Assembly: GCA_034687125.1 (NCBI GenBank)
Contig: JAQGBZ010000036.1
Coordinates: 248,001-312,000 of the forward strand
DNA length: 64,000 nt
Reading direction: 5' to 3'
Source of the DNA: Neelides folsomi
Taxonomy: Eukaryota; Arthropoda; Collembola; Neelipleona; Neelidae
Positions 25,131 to 36,768 of this stretch are shown one piece after another. Positions within the stretch are counted from its first letter, which is position 1. The number at the start of each line of letters is the position of its first letter. The notes beneath the pieces were generated by a model that was given only the letters and a program-made list of their open reading frames with translations, was not told the origin of the DNA and ran no database searches. A program made the translations under genes and the position numbers.

Positions 25131-28100
25131 CTAATAAAACATTGATCAATTAACAACGATATATGATTTCACAAGAAACGTTATATAAAAAATGCACACC
25201 AAAAATTTCGCATTCATAAGCATAATATTTCATTAGCATAGCTATAATATATGTTCATGCTATGTATATCCTATTATCCTATAAACATATTATGGTATTT
25301 TATTTAACACTAAATAATCAAAACAACATGCTAGTGAAATATTGTAGTTACTTAAATAGACTTTATTCATTTCTTAAAAAATACTATAATGTATCTACTT
25401 AATTCTCTCTAAATGGGCCACGAGAAGATAAAAATATTTTATATAGCATCTATAGGATAATATGTCTATGGTACATAAGCTCTGCATGGACATACCGAGA
25501 TCAATTGTTCATTCATATCGAATTTGTTCGAGCATTGAGCCCATTGTATTAATTATATCGATATCTTATCACAATTGGTTCAAATTAAGCAAGACGATTG
25601 ATAATACTTGACACAATTTGCATTTTATGAATTTCTCATTTGTTATAAAATTCCAATTAACTAAATTGATTATTTACTATCATGAGCTACATAATCTTCT
25701 TTACTTGTAAATATATTGGATTAGTAACAAATATTTTAGAATATATGTTATACTATTATATTAGGTATGGTATTTGTACACCACATGTGTTACATAAATA
25801 CAAATGATTGTGTGCGTTGTGTGGTGCTAATAAATTTTTAATATAAAAATATATAAGCATTAAGCAGAGGATTTTTGGGCCATCTAAAGTAAATTATAAT
25901 ATCTTGTTTAGAACTAACAAATGAAATACCAAATTTGTTACCTACTGATTATGCGACAAAGAATAAACAATATTTAAGATAAGTTTACAAAAATTATTAA
26001 GCAGAATTGTGGAGCCAATGGTGATAAAAAAACAAAAATTGCTCCTTATTCAATTTTCACTGTAATGTAAAGTATAATCTAACGATAAGCAACATAAATT
26101 TCAATAAGTAGGTAAAGGTATGTTACTTAATGCATGCAATAAAAATAAAAAACATATATATGTTATACTATACATACTTACATAGATATTAAGTATTATA
26201 ATATTTATAAGTTAATATTAATTACACTGTCACTCATTTATAGGCAATAGGTATAATAATTTATGGAGAATATTTTTTTGAAGTTTGCAGTGTTCTAACT
26301 TTTTTAACTATAATAGTAAATGTAAAAGTATCTAGTCAAGAAGCCATAATTTATGAATGTAATCTTTATATTTGTGATAAAATGATATGATACGTTTAAT
26401 TTATATGTTAAAAATTCATAATTTCTACATATTTCCAATGTGTGAAAATTTTATATTATTTTAAGCAAACAAAATTTTATAATTTGCGTGTATTTAATAA
26501 TTAGGTAATAAAGTTGAAAACATATATAAATTAAAAAATAAATCAAATTCTCAAAGATTTGATTGTCCCTACTAAAGCATTTGTACATAAAAGGTTTCCC
26601 AGCTTTAACAGTATTAAACTAAAAAATTGACCTGGCTTTGTGTTTATTTCTATTCATTATATGTATTTCCAAAGATTTAATTTTATAAATAATTTATAAA
26701 TTTTATAATTTTTTATATTTATTCAAATTAATGAAAGTACATATAATATGGTATATGAAGTAAAAATTAAGGTGTAGGTATTTAAAGTTAAATTAAATTG
26801 TAATATGCATTTTTACACTAATAAGATCGTAATTCGTATATTTCGATTTTTAGATCCAGTACAATTATTTAGTTAAAACGACTGAACATAAGTTATTGTT
26901 GTTTGATGAAATACGTAAATATGAAAGGTACATACGTATGATATGATTAAAATGTCTCTTATCATATGAAATTTAAGGTTGCTCAAATGTCTTTCAAAGC
27001 CAATTGAGAAGACGATCCAAACCTTGTATAGGTACATAAAATAATTTTATTATCTTCAGATATTAGTAAGGTATGTGGAGTATCTACTGAAGCCCATTTT
27101 CTCGTGTTTCCAGATAGTGGGTGGTGGTATTGACCAAAGCGGGGTGGTCGCCGATTGTCCCAGTCGACTATAGTGGCAGAAATAAGTTGGAGAAGTTGAA
27201 TCTCACTTTCAATCAAAGTGACAAGACTACTTCTCCACTTAGTCCTAGAACCACTGGGAACCGGATTGTTCGGAGGTTTAACGGCGGGCGGGGTGAGCTG
27301 GAAGAGTTAGATCTGGCAGAAAGAGCAGACCATGCCGAGATCTTCACTTCCAACTCACTGCGCCGCCGACGGGAGGAGAGAGGTGAGTGAGAGACGCCGT
27401 CGTTCTACCAAACATCCAACTCCCTCCCGCTTAAATACTACTCCAATCGGCCAAAGTACACAGGGAAATTGGATAAGAGATAAAGACAGATAACGGCGGC
27501 CCACGAGCTTCCTTTATCTCTTTTCGCAACGGCGGCCAGGAAATCTCCCGGCGGCCACCCTTGAATGTACTCACTTCATAGGGTTTTTTAAATCCCAATA
27601 ACAAGGAACAATCTAATGACAACATGGAATTCCGACAACACTCAAAACAAAAAGATGGGATCAAACAACAATTGGGACATTCTTTCAATCATATATAAAA
27701 TATAATAAATATTAAATGCATCAAATTTGACAAGAAAAAATTTTGAACAAGTTTTTTAAATCTCATTTATCAATTCAAAAATAAATGGAATCACAAATCT
27801 GCAACAGTGAAGAAAGTCATAAAAATACATTACATTACATTATATTCATTTTATAACGTTAAGTACATACTTGTTTAGATCAAAATTTTAGGCTGATAAA
27901 ATAAGGCAATTCCAATTAACCTCAGGAGTGAACAATTCAATGAATACAATCATTTGATTTCTGCTAAAACTAAGATGAGCCCCCAACAGCCAACGTCTCT
28001 TTTAAAAAAGGAAATTGTGGAAATTCAATTTCCTTCTATTTTATAAATATATTATCTATTTTCCTTAAAAGGAAAACTCCTCAGCTGCCACTCGAGTGCA

Positions 28101-31100
28101 AATCACTGGAGTTTAAACCTTCTGGTTAAAAAACTATCCTTTCAATATATGTAATGATAATGACTAATGAGCAGGGATGTCGAATTGACTAATGGGAGCG
28201 TTCCCGGGAATATTCCAAGGAACGTTCCCATCAGCGCTCCCGGGAACACTCCCGGGAACGAGAACGTTCCTATACCTATGCATGGGTAAGGCTCTTGGGG
28301 CGTTCCCAAGAGCACTCCCGGGAGCGTTCCCATCGAGTGGCATGCCTGCTAATGAGTTAATGAGACTTTTGCGAACTAATTAGATAAATAAACACCTCTA
28401 AACCCGCATCAATTGCAGTTGGATAATTAAACATATTTAGTTTAGTCATATTTATTGGACTCATCCTTCAACCATGCTCCAAATAAAACCTACTCATTTA
28501 AATGTGAATATAAGGTGCAATTAAATAAATTGAAGATTAAATTCCTCAAGCATTATCAGAGGGACGTTGTCTCCCAACATTTCCCTCTTTTGATTATGAA
28601 AAGTGGATGAGGTGGATGAGGGCGAATTTGTCACCTTATCCTTTCATTTCCCTCGATAAGAGAGATAGGGAATTAAAAAAGTTAATATTTGTTTGAGAGC
28701 CGAGGGGAAGTCATTTCTCAATACAAGCTCGAAATCTCTGTGTACTCTTTCTCGACACCTATTCCTTCTCATTGATAAGCCCCACACACTTCTTCATAGG
28801 CTCTCGGAAGAACGGACGATAACGTCGGGGTGAACTCAAAATCGACAACCTCAAATCGTTCCCTTTTTACACACACACAATCAGACTCTTACTTTATACA
28901 ACAAATATATAGAATAAAAATAAAGTATTTATGATTCAAATCCAAGCAAATTTAGTCGCGTCACTGGGAAATGGTTTTTAGATTCTTCTAGGTCGATTAA
29001 GTACCATACCATAAGCCGTATACAAATAACTCTGACAATCTATCTATATGATTGAAATAAAAAGAAAGGCAGCCGGTAGCGTAACAAGTATTTATAAAAG
29101 TTTCTATGCATTTATGTTAAAACTTCTTAATTGGTAAAAAATCCTATATATTTAATTGAAATATGAGGTAATTTTGTACTGTGATATGCTATGTAATCAA
29201 AAGGTTGACTCAAAAATAATATTTCTGAATACAATATAAAACCCATGCAATTATCATAAGTTGATAAATAATGAAACTAAAGTTTCTATAGTAGGATAAA
29301 AAAATTTACTTGTAAGTGGAAAGTGCATGAAATTAAAGAGACTTTCACCTTGTCAGGAACTTGTTGATATTCGAGATTATCCAAAAATGAACGTTCGGGA
29401 CCAGCGGGTAAAATCCTTCCACATTGAGGTTCAACCCATGCCTCAACAACCAAGTAAAGCTCATTTGGCTCTTCTGTCGTATCACCATCGAGAATTTCTT
29501 CTTCTTCAATTCTAAAAGTAATAAGTATGAAGTGTAAAATTTTTATACATATTTATTAATACTGTTAATGGATATGATATGCTATATTAAAAATTAACTA
29601 CAAATAAGCAAAAAAAACTTAATTGGTCAATTCTGGTTAGGTTGGAAATTACCCCAAGACAGAGGTCGTAGGTGGAAATATGACATATTGAAGGATACAG
29701 GGAATGACTTCAGGTTCTGGCTTTTCTTCTCCACCTTCAAAACTTTCTTTGGGTTTTTTCGCCCACTCATTCTAAAATTTAAACGTAAATGGAATTTTTT
29801 GGAATAGAAATGGCTTAAAGATAATCGAACTTACAACCATCTGAAGTTCTAAGATCATATTAACAGTTCCATTGACAGAGCAACCAAATCGAAACCCTTC
29901 TTGAAGACGCAATCTATAATTAAATTCAAAAAACTATCAAAATTTTCCCCGAGCACTATTGTCACATAATCATTCATCAAAATAAATTAACTAATTATTG
30001 TTTAACGACAATTTATCGATTAATATCATGGAACTTTAAGGATATTAGTAATAATTGTGAATATTTAAAATCGTTACTTTGTTAGTGTGGAAAGAATTTT
30101 GGCGGCACAATTGATTGAGACTGATTGATGTGGCGGGTTCTGTACAGCCCATATCCATCTTCGGTGAACAAGATACCTTGCCACAGTATTAAACACCTCT
30201 GGGGCTGTTTTGTTTGACGATCCCCAAGGGCCTTGTTGGGTAGTTCGAAATCCAAAAGTGCTCGGTTTCGCCGCTGTGATCTTCGGACTATTCAAATTCT
30301 GATACAAAACTTGTGGCAAAAGTCTTCGGCAAAAGTTCTTCGGAACTCGTTCGTATCTTTATGTTATACACCAATTGAACAATTTAATTAAATGTTCATC
30401 ATAATAAAGGTCCAAAAATTTTAGAAATTCACCCAGGAATACCTGATAAGTATTTTTTCAATTGGTTTGCGCAGTAGAATGCAGCATGGCATATCTGACC
30501 AAGTTCGTTTGAACGAACGGTGAATTGAGCTTGGAGGAGCTCTCCATTTCGGAGGCTCTTTTGGTCTTTGTGGATATGTAAGTGATGAAATTTTCTCTCT
30601 TAGACTTGAAACTTCTTCGTGTCGCAAATGACCAGGCGTCCCGACTAGAAATGCAATTCTTAGAACGACAAATGGTGCTTTGGATGTCACTCTTATAATG
30701 TAAAATGAAAACGGAATCTTCTCGTTATTCCTGCAAATAAATAATAAGTTTTTTTTAAGTTGTGAAACCTGGTTCATTTTTAGAAATTATTAGGCCACTC
30801 TTTGTTAATCGATAATATGATTCACATCCATACTTACTTGTACATCAGCTTGATATAATTTTGATTTTCAACAAGAACAAAGGAAGAACAGTCTTTGAGA
30901 AGTGTGTTGAGAGACATGGCCGCTTGTCTGCATTGAATAACGTGAAATCGTCCACTTGAATTTGGCAAATGTAGATGCCTAAAGGTTTAGCATTGAGGAA
31001 TTGATAAATATTTACGTTTATCTTGATACAAATAAGGTTGGTTAAAAATTGTTTATTAATACTTTGGCAGAGGATGGTCATGTTCAAGAATGATTCCTAT

Positions 31101-34100
31101 TCTGTGAGTATGCATCCACTTCTGCCAAATCGTTGTATCAAGAAGGCAAACAGGCTTCCAAAATTGGGTGAATTGGGTATATCCACATTCACTAAAAACA
31201 ATAAAATAAAGTTGAAAAATGGAAATGGAAACCAAAAGGTTTTAAATTGCTCAAATACCTTGATTGAAGCCCAGGAAGAGATGTGTTTGAAGAAATGTAG
31301 AAAAGTGGAACTCCATTTCTCAAAGATTCTGGCACATTATAGTAAGCTGAATTGGAAGAAAATAAATTGAAATGAACGAGAAGTTTGTCAGATTCGGATA
31401 AATTTTTTCTAGAGGCCCAAAACCGAGCCACCATTAGTTGGCGGTAGTAGGAACGAAAGGGCTTCTTCGCCAAGCAAGTGACATCATGAAGAAAATCATA
31501 TGGGCCTTCGAGAGAGACAACACAACCAACTTTTGGAACTGGAGGCCAATTGGTTGTTAAAATATATTCAATGTAAATGCAGAATTTCCATGGAAGGCTC
31601 AACTTGATTTCGATCTTTTCATCTCCAATCATCGTTACGTCCTACCATACAAATTCCGATTGAGAAAAATGTGCAATTCAAATATTTTAAATAAATAAAA
31701 TCATAATGTTTACTTACTTTGATTGTGTATCCTTCCCTTAACCGACACGAAAGAACTTTCATGTAGTCAACGGAAAGTGTTGAACTGAATTGTTGTTTCT
31801 TCACAATTGGCATGTCTCTAATACTAAAGAAGCACTTGTTTCTGTAAATTAGGTATCAATTAGTAAAACAATTATTATTGAATGAAATCTAATATAATAT
31901 TATATAATAACGTACTACATAAACTGAATAAACTACAACCTAACAGACCATTCGCCAGGTTTGGCGGGTGGGGGGAAATAAGGGGCATCTTCAACCGGTC
32001 GCTGAAAATTCCAGGTGAGGAAGGCTCGATGTAAAACGTTCATTTCCAAACTACTTTCTTTCTAAATATTCAAATAGTAGTATTAGTATAAGTACAATAT
32101 AATAACACAAGTACTATTGAATTGATGTTAGTAGGTAATACACATATAAATAACAATACCAATTGGTATACATAACTATACCATATACCTTGTCATGTCA
32201 TTATTATAATGACATGACAAGGTAGTGCACATATAAAATCAGTACCGATGAAAATATATAGTAATGACGTGTTGAATTTCATTAAAAATTTTATAATGAA
32301 TTCATTTTTATAAAATTTTTTGAAATGTAAAGACAAAGAGCTCATAGGCTCATTGTCAGTTCGAAAATTTGTTATAAGTAATAATAAAATATATGTCTTA
32401 AATGATCATTCATATAGTATATAGCTTAACTGTGTTAATCCTATGTGCTCTTATATAATAATGGCATTGTGTAGTAGTATAATACTAATTTATAAAAATT
32501 GTTTTAATGGAATATACATTAAACCTAGGTTAAAAGTAAGAACAATAAAAAAAGTTGATTAAATTTGCTCTATGATTTAAACTTACAAGTTCAGGTACTG
32601 AAGACAAGGTCATGTATGTTCCAAAAGTTGAAGATGAAATGAATCTCATAAGATCGGCATAAGAGAGCATGCCGTAACAAAGATGCGGATGGAACGGACT
32701 CGAAAGATTAATGAAAGAACAAGAAACGGTGTTGTAACGAAGCTGACTTAGAATGGATTCCAAAAATCCTCCATCTGGTACGCTCAAAACTCCATCAGTC
32801 ACGATAATCAATCCTAAGAAAATATAACATATATGCATAGGTATAGAGTATATAGAAGTATAGACAATAAGTTTTACATATATTTTACCCTTAAAAATTG
32901 CTAGACTGTATAAATAATAATTATACTACTCACGGTCATGGGAGTTGAGAAAATCTCTGGTTTGCCTGGAAGGTAGTCAAACCAGAGATTTTCGCAACTC
33001 CCATGACCCCGAGTAGTAAATACCTGCGGTTGAGTTCTCTGGCAAGAGGTTGAGAGCAATTAAAGCGTGTTGAAGTAAATCCACCAAACCAAAGTCGGAT
33101 GTCATGGCTAAGGAAGACCAAGGAAGCTGTTTTTCTTCTTCGTCGAATATCCCACCGAGAATTCGGTCGGAAGCCATCTTTTAATAAAAAAAACCAAAAA
33201 ATCAAAATTATTGCTTCGAATAATTGAAACTAAAGGAAACGTAGAATATAAATATTAATCAAAAAATTCCCTTTCCACCTTGGCATTTTCAAATGATTCA
33301 TTAATTGCAGAAGTTAAGGCCGTAAATTTGTTTTCGATAATACTCAATTTTTCAAAAATTAAACTCACTACATCCCTCAAAGATTCTGGAGCTAAAAGAA
33401 TTCCTTGAACAATGACCTAAAAGAAAACAAAAGGACATAAACGCATGTTCGCTATTATTGCATGGTTGCTTATGTTTCTAGCTAGTTAATATATATTACG
33501 ATATTTACTTACTTGTTCTCCAATAGAAGAAAGAACGGGAGCATGAGCAATAACTGTTATGTAGATTTTCGGTCTAAATAAAATTTCACTTCCGGGAATG
33601 TAAAACTGAAATTACATATATGAAAAATAAAAAGGCTGTGATTCTTTTATGAAGGTTTGGTTTATATCCTTATAATTACATAAATCTTATTAAAATAGAA
33701 TGTTACATGTTTGGTTATTCCTTCCATTGTAAGTTTTAAAGCCTCAAATAATCCATCAAAAAGAACCATTCCAGATTGCACATCCTAATATGTGAGATTT
33801 TTAAAATGTATTCATTTATATAATTAATATCATTTATAAAAACAAGCACTTACAACAGAAGCGGCTGAAGGACTAATATCAAGACAGTATACAAGGCGAT
33901 ACTTTTTCGAAAAGAAACTTATTACAGTTTTTGAACAAATGCGATATCTGGAAAGATTAAATTCTTACGATTCATTCATATTCATGTAGGTAATTTAAAA
34001 CATGATATATGTAGTAATTATAATATTCCGTAGCATTTAAGAATAGGGCTTTTAAGAATAATAAGTACCGGAACAAATGACTTGTAGCTCTGTTCCAAGT

Positions 34101-34404
34101 GGTTGGAGGATTTACAGGAATGACGGAAATGACATCGAGCTCTTGAGTACACTCGTCCTTCAATAATATAAACCTTTATTTTCCTATCCCATTCAAATTA
34201 ATTTTCATATTTAAAATAAAAAAAACTTCTTACCAATTTGTACTTTTTCTCTAAAGAAATCACAGAATTCAAGTGTGCAAAAAACCATTCGGCTCTTCTA
34301 TTTCTTGAAATTCTGTATTCTTGACTCATGAGAATGTATACGTGTTCTGCCTCGAGAATCGGCAGCGTCTCCACCGATGGTGAAGAATCATTTACTTCTT
34401 CCAT
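11039..34404 (-). CDS. SZT2: SZT2, KICSTOR complex subunit (whole gene span)
   Basis: A 23-kb minus-strand gene of many small exons, start ATG at 34404, stop at 11039-11041. Landmarks in SZT2 order: YRISRNRRAEWFFAHLN at the N-terminus, LLPENSTAG, IVTDGVLSVPD, LREGYTIK, VTSKAPFVVLRIAFLVGTPG, KPIEKILIRY, then AWVEPQCGR, AKAYVRGLFESLQKG and, near the C-terminus, HSFTYDFHLRSIHSYISG. These match vertebrate SZT2 along the chain. In vertebrates SZT2 is the scaffold of KICSTOR (with KPTN, ITFG2, C12orf66), which brings GATOR1 to lysosomes so that amino-acid shortage shuts off mTORC1. I did not sum all exons, so length and a fully open frame are unverified. One intron (25131-29348) is far larger than the rest. 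A hydrophobic exon near 16860-17095 looks membrane-like but sits in order within the gene. Confidence 0.9.
26990..27720. other. GC-rich island of unknown function inside SZT2 intron
   Basis: Clearly richer in G+C and CpG than its surroundings, with open stretches on both strands (+ 27121-27390; - 26983-27300 and 27431-27688). None begins with a credible ATG, and I recognise no protein family. A strong splice-donor-like AG|GTGAGT occurs near 27383 on the + strand. It could be a CpG-type promoter with a first exon of an unseen transcript, or a fragment of an old repeat. Confidence 0.4.
28172..28348. mobile_element. hAT-type MITE with GGGAACGTTCCC-like motifs
   Basis: 177 bp flanked by exact 8-bp duplications ctaatgag (28164-28171 and 28349-28356). 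The ends are CAGGGATGTC and, in reverse complement, CAGGCATGCC, typical of short hAT terminal repeats. The inside is dense in GGGAACG / CGTTCCC half sites that form palindromes, as subterminal transposase-binding repeats often do. It has no coding capacity. A related sequence lies at about 42736-42952. Confidence 0.88.
32187..32223. repeat. Short perfect palindrome
   Basis: 17-bp arms (accttgtcatgtcatta and its reverse complement) around a 3-base centre, inside an SZT2 intron. Confidence 0.8.
32924..33018. repeat. Near-perfect hairpin in an SZT2 intron
   Basis: Arms at 32924-32964 and 32978-33018 are inverted copies, 41 bp with three mismatches, around a 13-nt loop. The hairpin fills the donor side of the intron 32814-33023 on the SZT2 strand: the right arm ends only four bases from the splice donor. 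Flanking TA pairs suggest a tiny Tc1/mariner-type foldback element. A small-RNA hairpin is the other option. Confidence 0.85.
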
Positions 34405-35261
34405 CTTCGAGGTTTGGGATTCAGGTCATTTAAACACAACTAAAAAATGAAAACAATGTTAACCTTGAAATTTCTTAGACCACAGTTATTAGTAATATTT
34501 AGTATAATAATCGTTAATATTAAGAGATTTGATTGAGAATTATATTTTTGCCCATTCATTGGAATTCAATGGTCAATAAAATACAATTTTACAAATATGA
34601 AGATTTGCCTACTTTGAAAAAAAATTTGATGTTTCTTTCAATTCCTTTGTATTGAATTGTAAAATTATTCCATTGTACCATTTAAAAGATAAAAAACATA
34701 ATGACAGTTGCTGAACACTTAATTTTTGAAGCCTTGGTAAACTTATTAGCCATTATAATTTTGTAATCCAAAACTTAATTTAATTATAAAGATTTACACA
34801 ATTTCAGAACACAATTACACTGACTTATTTGATTGTTTGTGAATGTGAAAGAAAAAAGAAGATTGATATTTGTACTTGTACAAGTATAGTACAATGTACA
34901 AATTGCACTCGTACATATTTACATATACATAGTTTACGCGCACTCGTACACTATATGTATTTTAGCTTTGGGTAGGGGTAAAATGACAAAATTAGATTTA
35001 AGTAAATATTAAACCAAATATTTCTGTTCTTTAGCACGTGAGTGTGAGTGAATATTTTTACCTCTAGTAAATTGAATTGATTTTTAATTGCAAAATTGTC
35101 AAAATTCGAACTAATTGTTAGCTGACTCGGCTAATTGTAAACCGAGCGAGTTCTGGCTATGAAAAATCCCCCGGAACTTTTTCTCACCGCATTTTTCTCA
35201 TAGTAAATTTTTAATTCGTTCGACAGGAAATAAATCAAACTTTTTCAGTATTGCATGCAAG
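34405..35261. promoter_or_regulatory. Divergent upstream region, SZT2 / ATPAF1
   Basis: 857 bp between two outward-facing start codons. It contains the inverted-repeat-like stretch gtacttgtacaagtatagtac near 34874 and a GAGCGAG-containing stretch near 35140. No core promoter element could be fixed. Confidence 0.4.
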
Positions 35262-36768
35262 ATGATTCGTCGGGGTCTGACGACCTTTTTGCTGAGAGTT
35301 CCAAAGGAAGAATCGATCTGGGAAAGTCGACCTTTGACTACCGCATGGTCACAATTGAGAAATTCCAAAGGTCTTCATATTTCTTCAATATCTTGTGGGG
35401 GAAAAGACGATGGGGACAATAACGGAAGGAAAAAGAATCATCCCGAGGACTTCTTGCTCGACCCTCTGGATGAAGACGGTAAAGAACAAATGAAAGAGAT
35501 TAAACAGAAGTTGGAGCAAAATACTTATTTTGACAAATATAAAGAAAAAATTGTAATGGCTCAAAGGTAATTTAATTGCGTATTTTAAATTGATAATATA
35601 CTTTATTTTTAGTTGGCTTTACTCATTGTCATTTATTTTTTAAAGAACGGCCCCTTATAAGTTCATGGCTGATATGACGGAAAAATTAGGGATTAAACCT
35701 CATGGAAAGTTTGGACAAGCACGTTTAAAGTCGCCTAGAACAGTTAACAATGAATATTTTTATTTTTACATTTAAAAATATTGTTTAAAAATAAAAATAT
35801 GAAAAATGTTTTTGTTTGTTTAGAATCTTGATAAGATTCTTAACGTGTCTTTGCTGAATGAACTTGACCGAGAAGAAATCACTCGAGTATGGTTTTCTAT
35901 TTTGTGTCAAATTTTAATTTATAACTAAACTAATTACCCTATACCCTACCAGAAACTATCTATGTATTAAAGTATTATTTATTATTATGGAAAGTTAAGT
36001 TTTTTTAAAAAAAAAGTATTTACACTTTTAGATTTGGAAGTCTTATCATCTTGACTCAGCACTTATATCTGACACCATGCACCCAACAGCTTTTGAGGCT
36101 ATGCGAACACGGGCTATTAAGAATAATACGGTAACATCTTAATACAGAATCAAAATACTGCTAAATACTATAATTAATGCCTTCATTTTATAAATTTAAT
36201 TGTTAATTACTAAACCAGGCTTATAAACATTAATACATAGTTATCTTATTTTGTAAAATTTACATGTGACAGTTTGTCTTGCCGCTTCCTAGAAATTCAG
36301 GTCATGAATTTCATGTTGTTCAATTTGAGAAAACAGCTTTTTACTTCACACCACTTATTTCTTATCAAAATTACGCCGACAACTCTCCAGTCAACCTGAG
36401 TCTCACCTGCTACGATGACTTGGTTGAATCAAAGAGTCTTGTGTTAATGAGAGGAGAATTTGATAAGAATTCAATGGTAAGTTGTGGATTTTTACACGCA
36501 TTTCATAATTATTTTGTTAGAAATTTAAGGTGTGAATTTATATGATGAACATTGATATTCGTTTCAGTCGCTGAAAGAAGCTCAATTCATGTGCGTTCAG
36601 CTACAGATGTACTACACATGTCCCAACGAGAAGCGTATGACACTTTTGGAACGTTTCCTCAACTCGCCAAAAGACTTTTCTCACATGGACCTTATTCAAG
36701 AATTAGAGAGCATGGTGACCAAATACCAAGATGTATTCCCTGATCTCGAACATCGCGCTGCCAGTTAA
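35262..36768 (+). CDS. ATPAF1: ATP synthase F1 complex assembly factor 1
   Basis: Six exons: 35262-35566, 35646-35742, 35824-35886, 36032-36130, 36273-36476, 36568-36768, giving 322 residues, about the human length (328). The N-terminus is rich in Arg, Ser and Thr with few acids, as expected of a mitochondrial presequence. Recognisable parts are LLNELDREEITRIWKSYH (spanning an exon junction), FVLPLPRNSGHEFHVVQFE, YFTPLISYQ and SLVLMRGEFD, then the C-terminal EAQFMCVQLQMYY. The family (yeast Atp11) binds free F1 beta subunits in the mitochondrial matrix and guides assembly of the alpha3beta3 hexamer. Introns are 79-145 bp. The start ATG at 35262 follows the shared interval with SZT2. Confidence 0.94.

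Larger units (their letters stand above)
25131..29348 (-). other. SZT2 giant intron (4.2 kb)
   Basis: Bounded by the exon ending YQQVPDK (donor at 29348) and the exon starting IFVVDRG (acceptor at 25131). Both flanks are colinear with SZT2. The first 1.8 kb in + coordinates (25131-26950) is AT-rich with nothing recognised. A GC-richer island follows at about 26990-27720, and a hAT-type MITE at 28172-28348. The rest (28357-29348) shows nothing I recognise. Confidence 0.8.
29349..34404 (-). other. SZT2: SZT2 5' exon block
   Basis: Exons read here include 34404-34234 (start), 34157-34069, about 33950-33855, about 33786-33710, about 33606-33513, about 33417-33280, about 33181-33024, 32813-about 32586, about 32060-31945, about 31852-31725, about 31640-31258 and 29515-29349. 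They cover the N-terminal third of the protein, including a segment with VTDGV and a long beta-rich region with SLEGPYDFLHDVTCL and FWASRKNL. Introns are mostly 60-350 bp. The 32814-33023 intron carries a strong hairpin, listed separately. Confidence 0.8.

Noticed and set aside
27121..27390. 89-codon open stretch on the + strand in the GC island
   Set aside because: It begins with GTG, has no in-frame ATG, and resembles no family; overlapping frames on the other strand are equally open, as expected of GC-rich noncoding DNA.
28172..28348. CRISPR-like array of short repeats
   Set aside because: Repeats are palindromic half sites without regular spacers, inside a eukaryotic element with target duplications.
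28192..28383. Repetitive Gly/Pro/Phe frames on both strands
   Set aside because: These are translations of the GGGAACG repeats in the hAT MITE.
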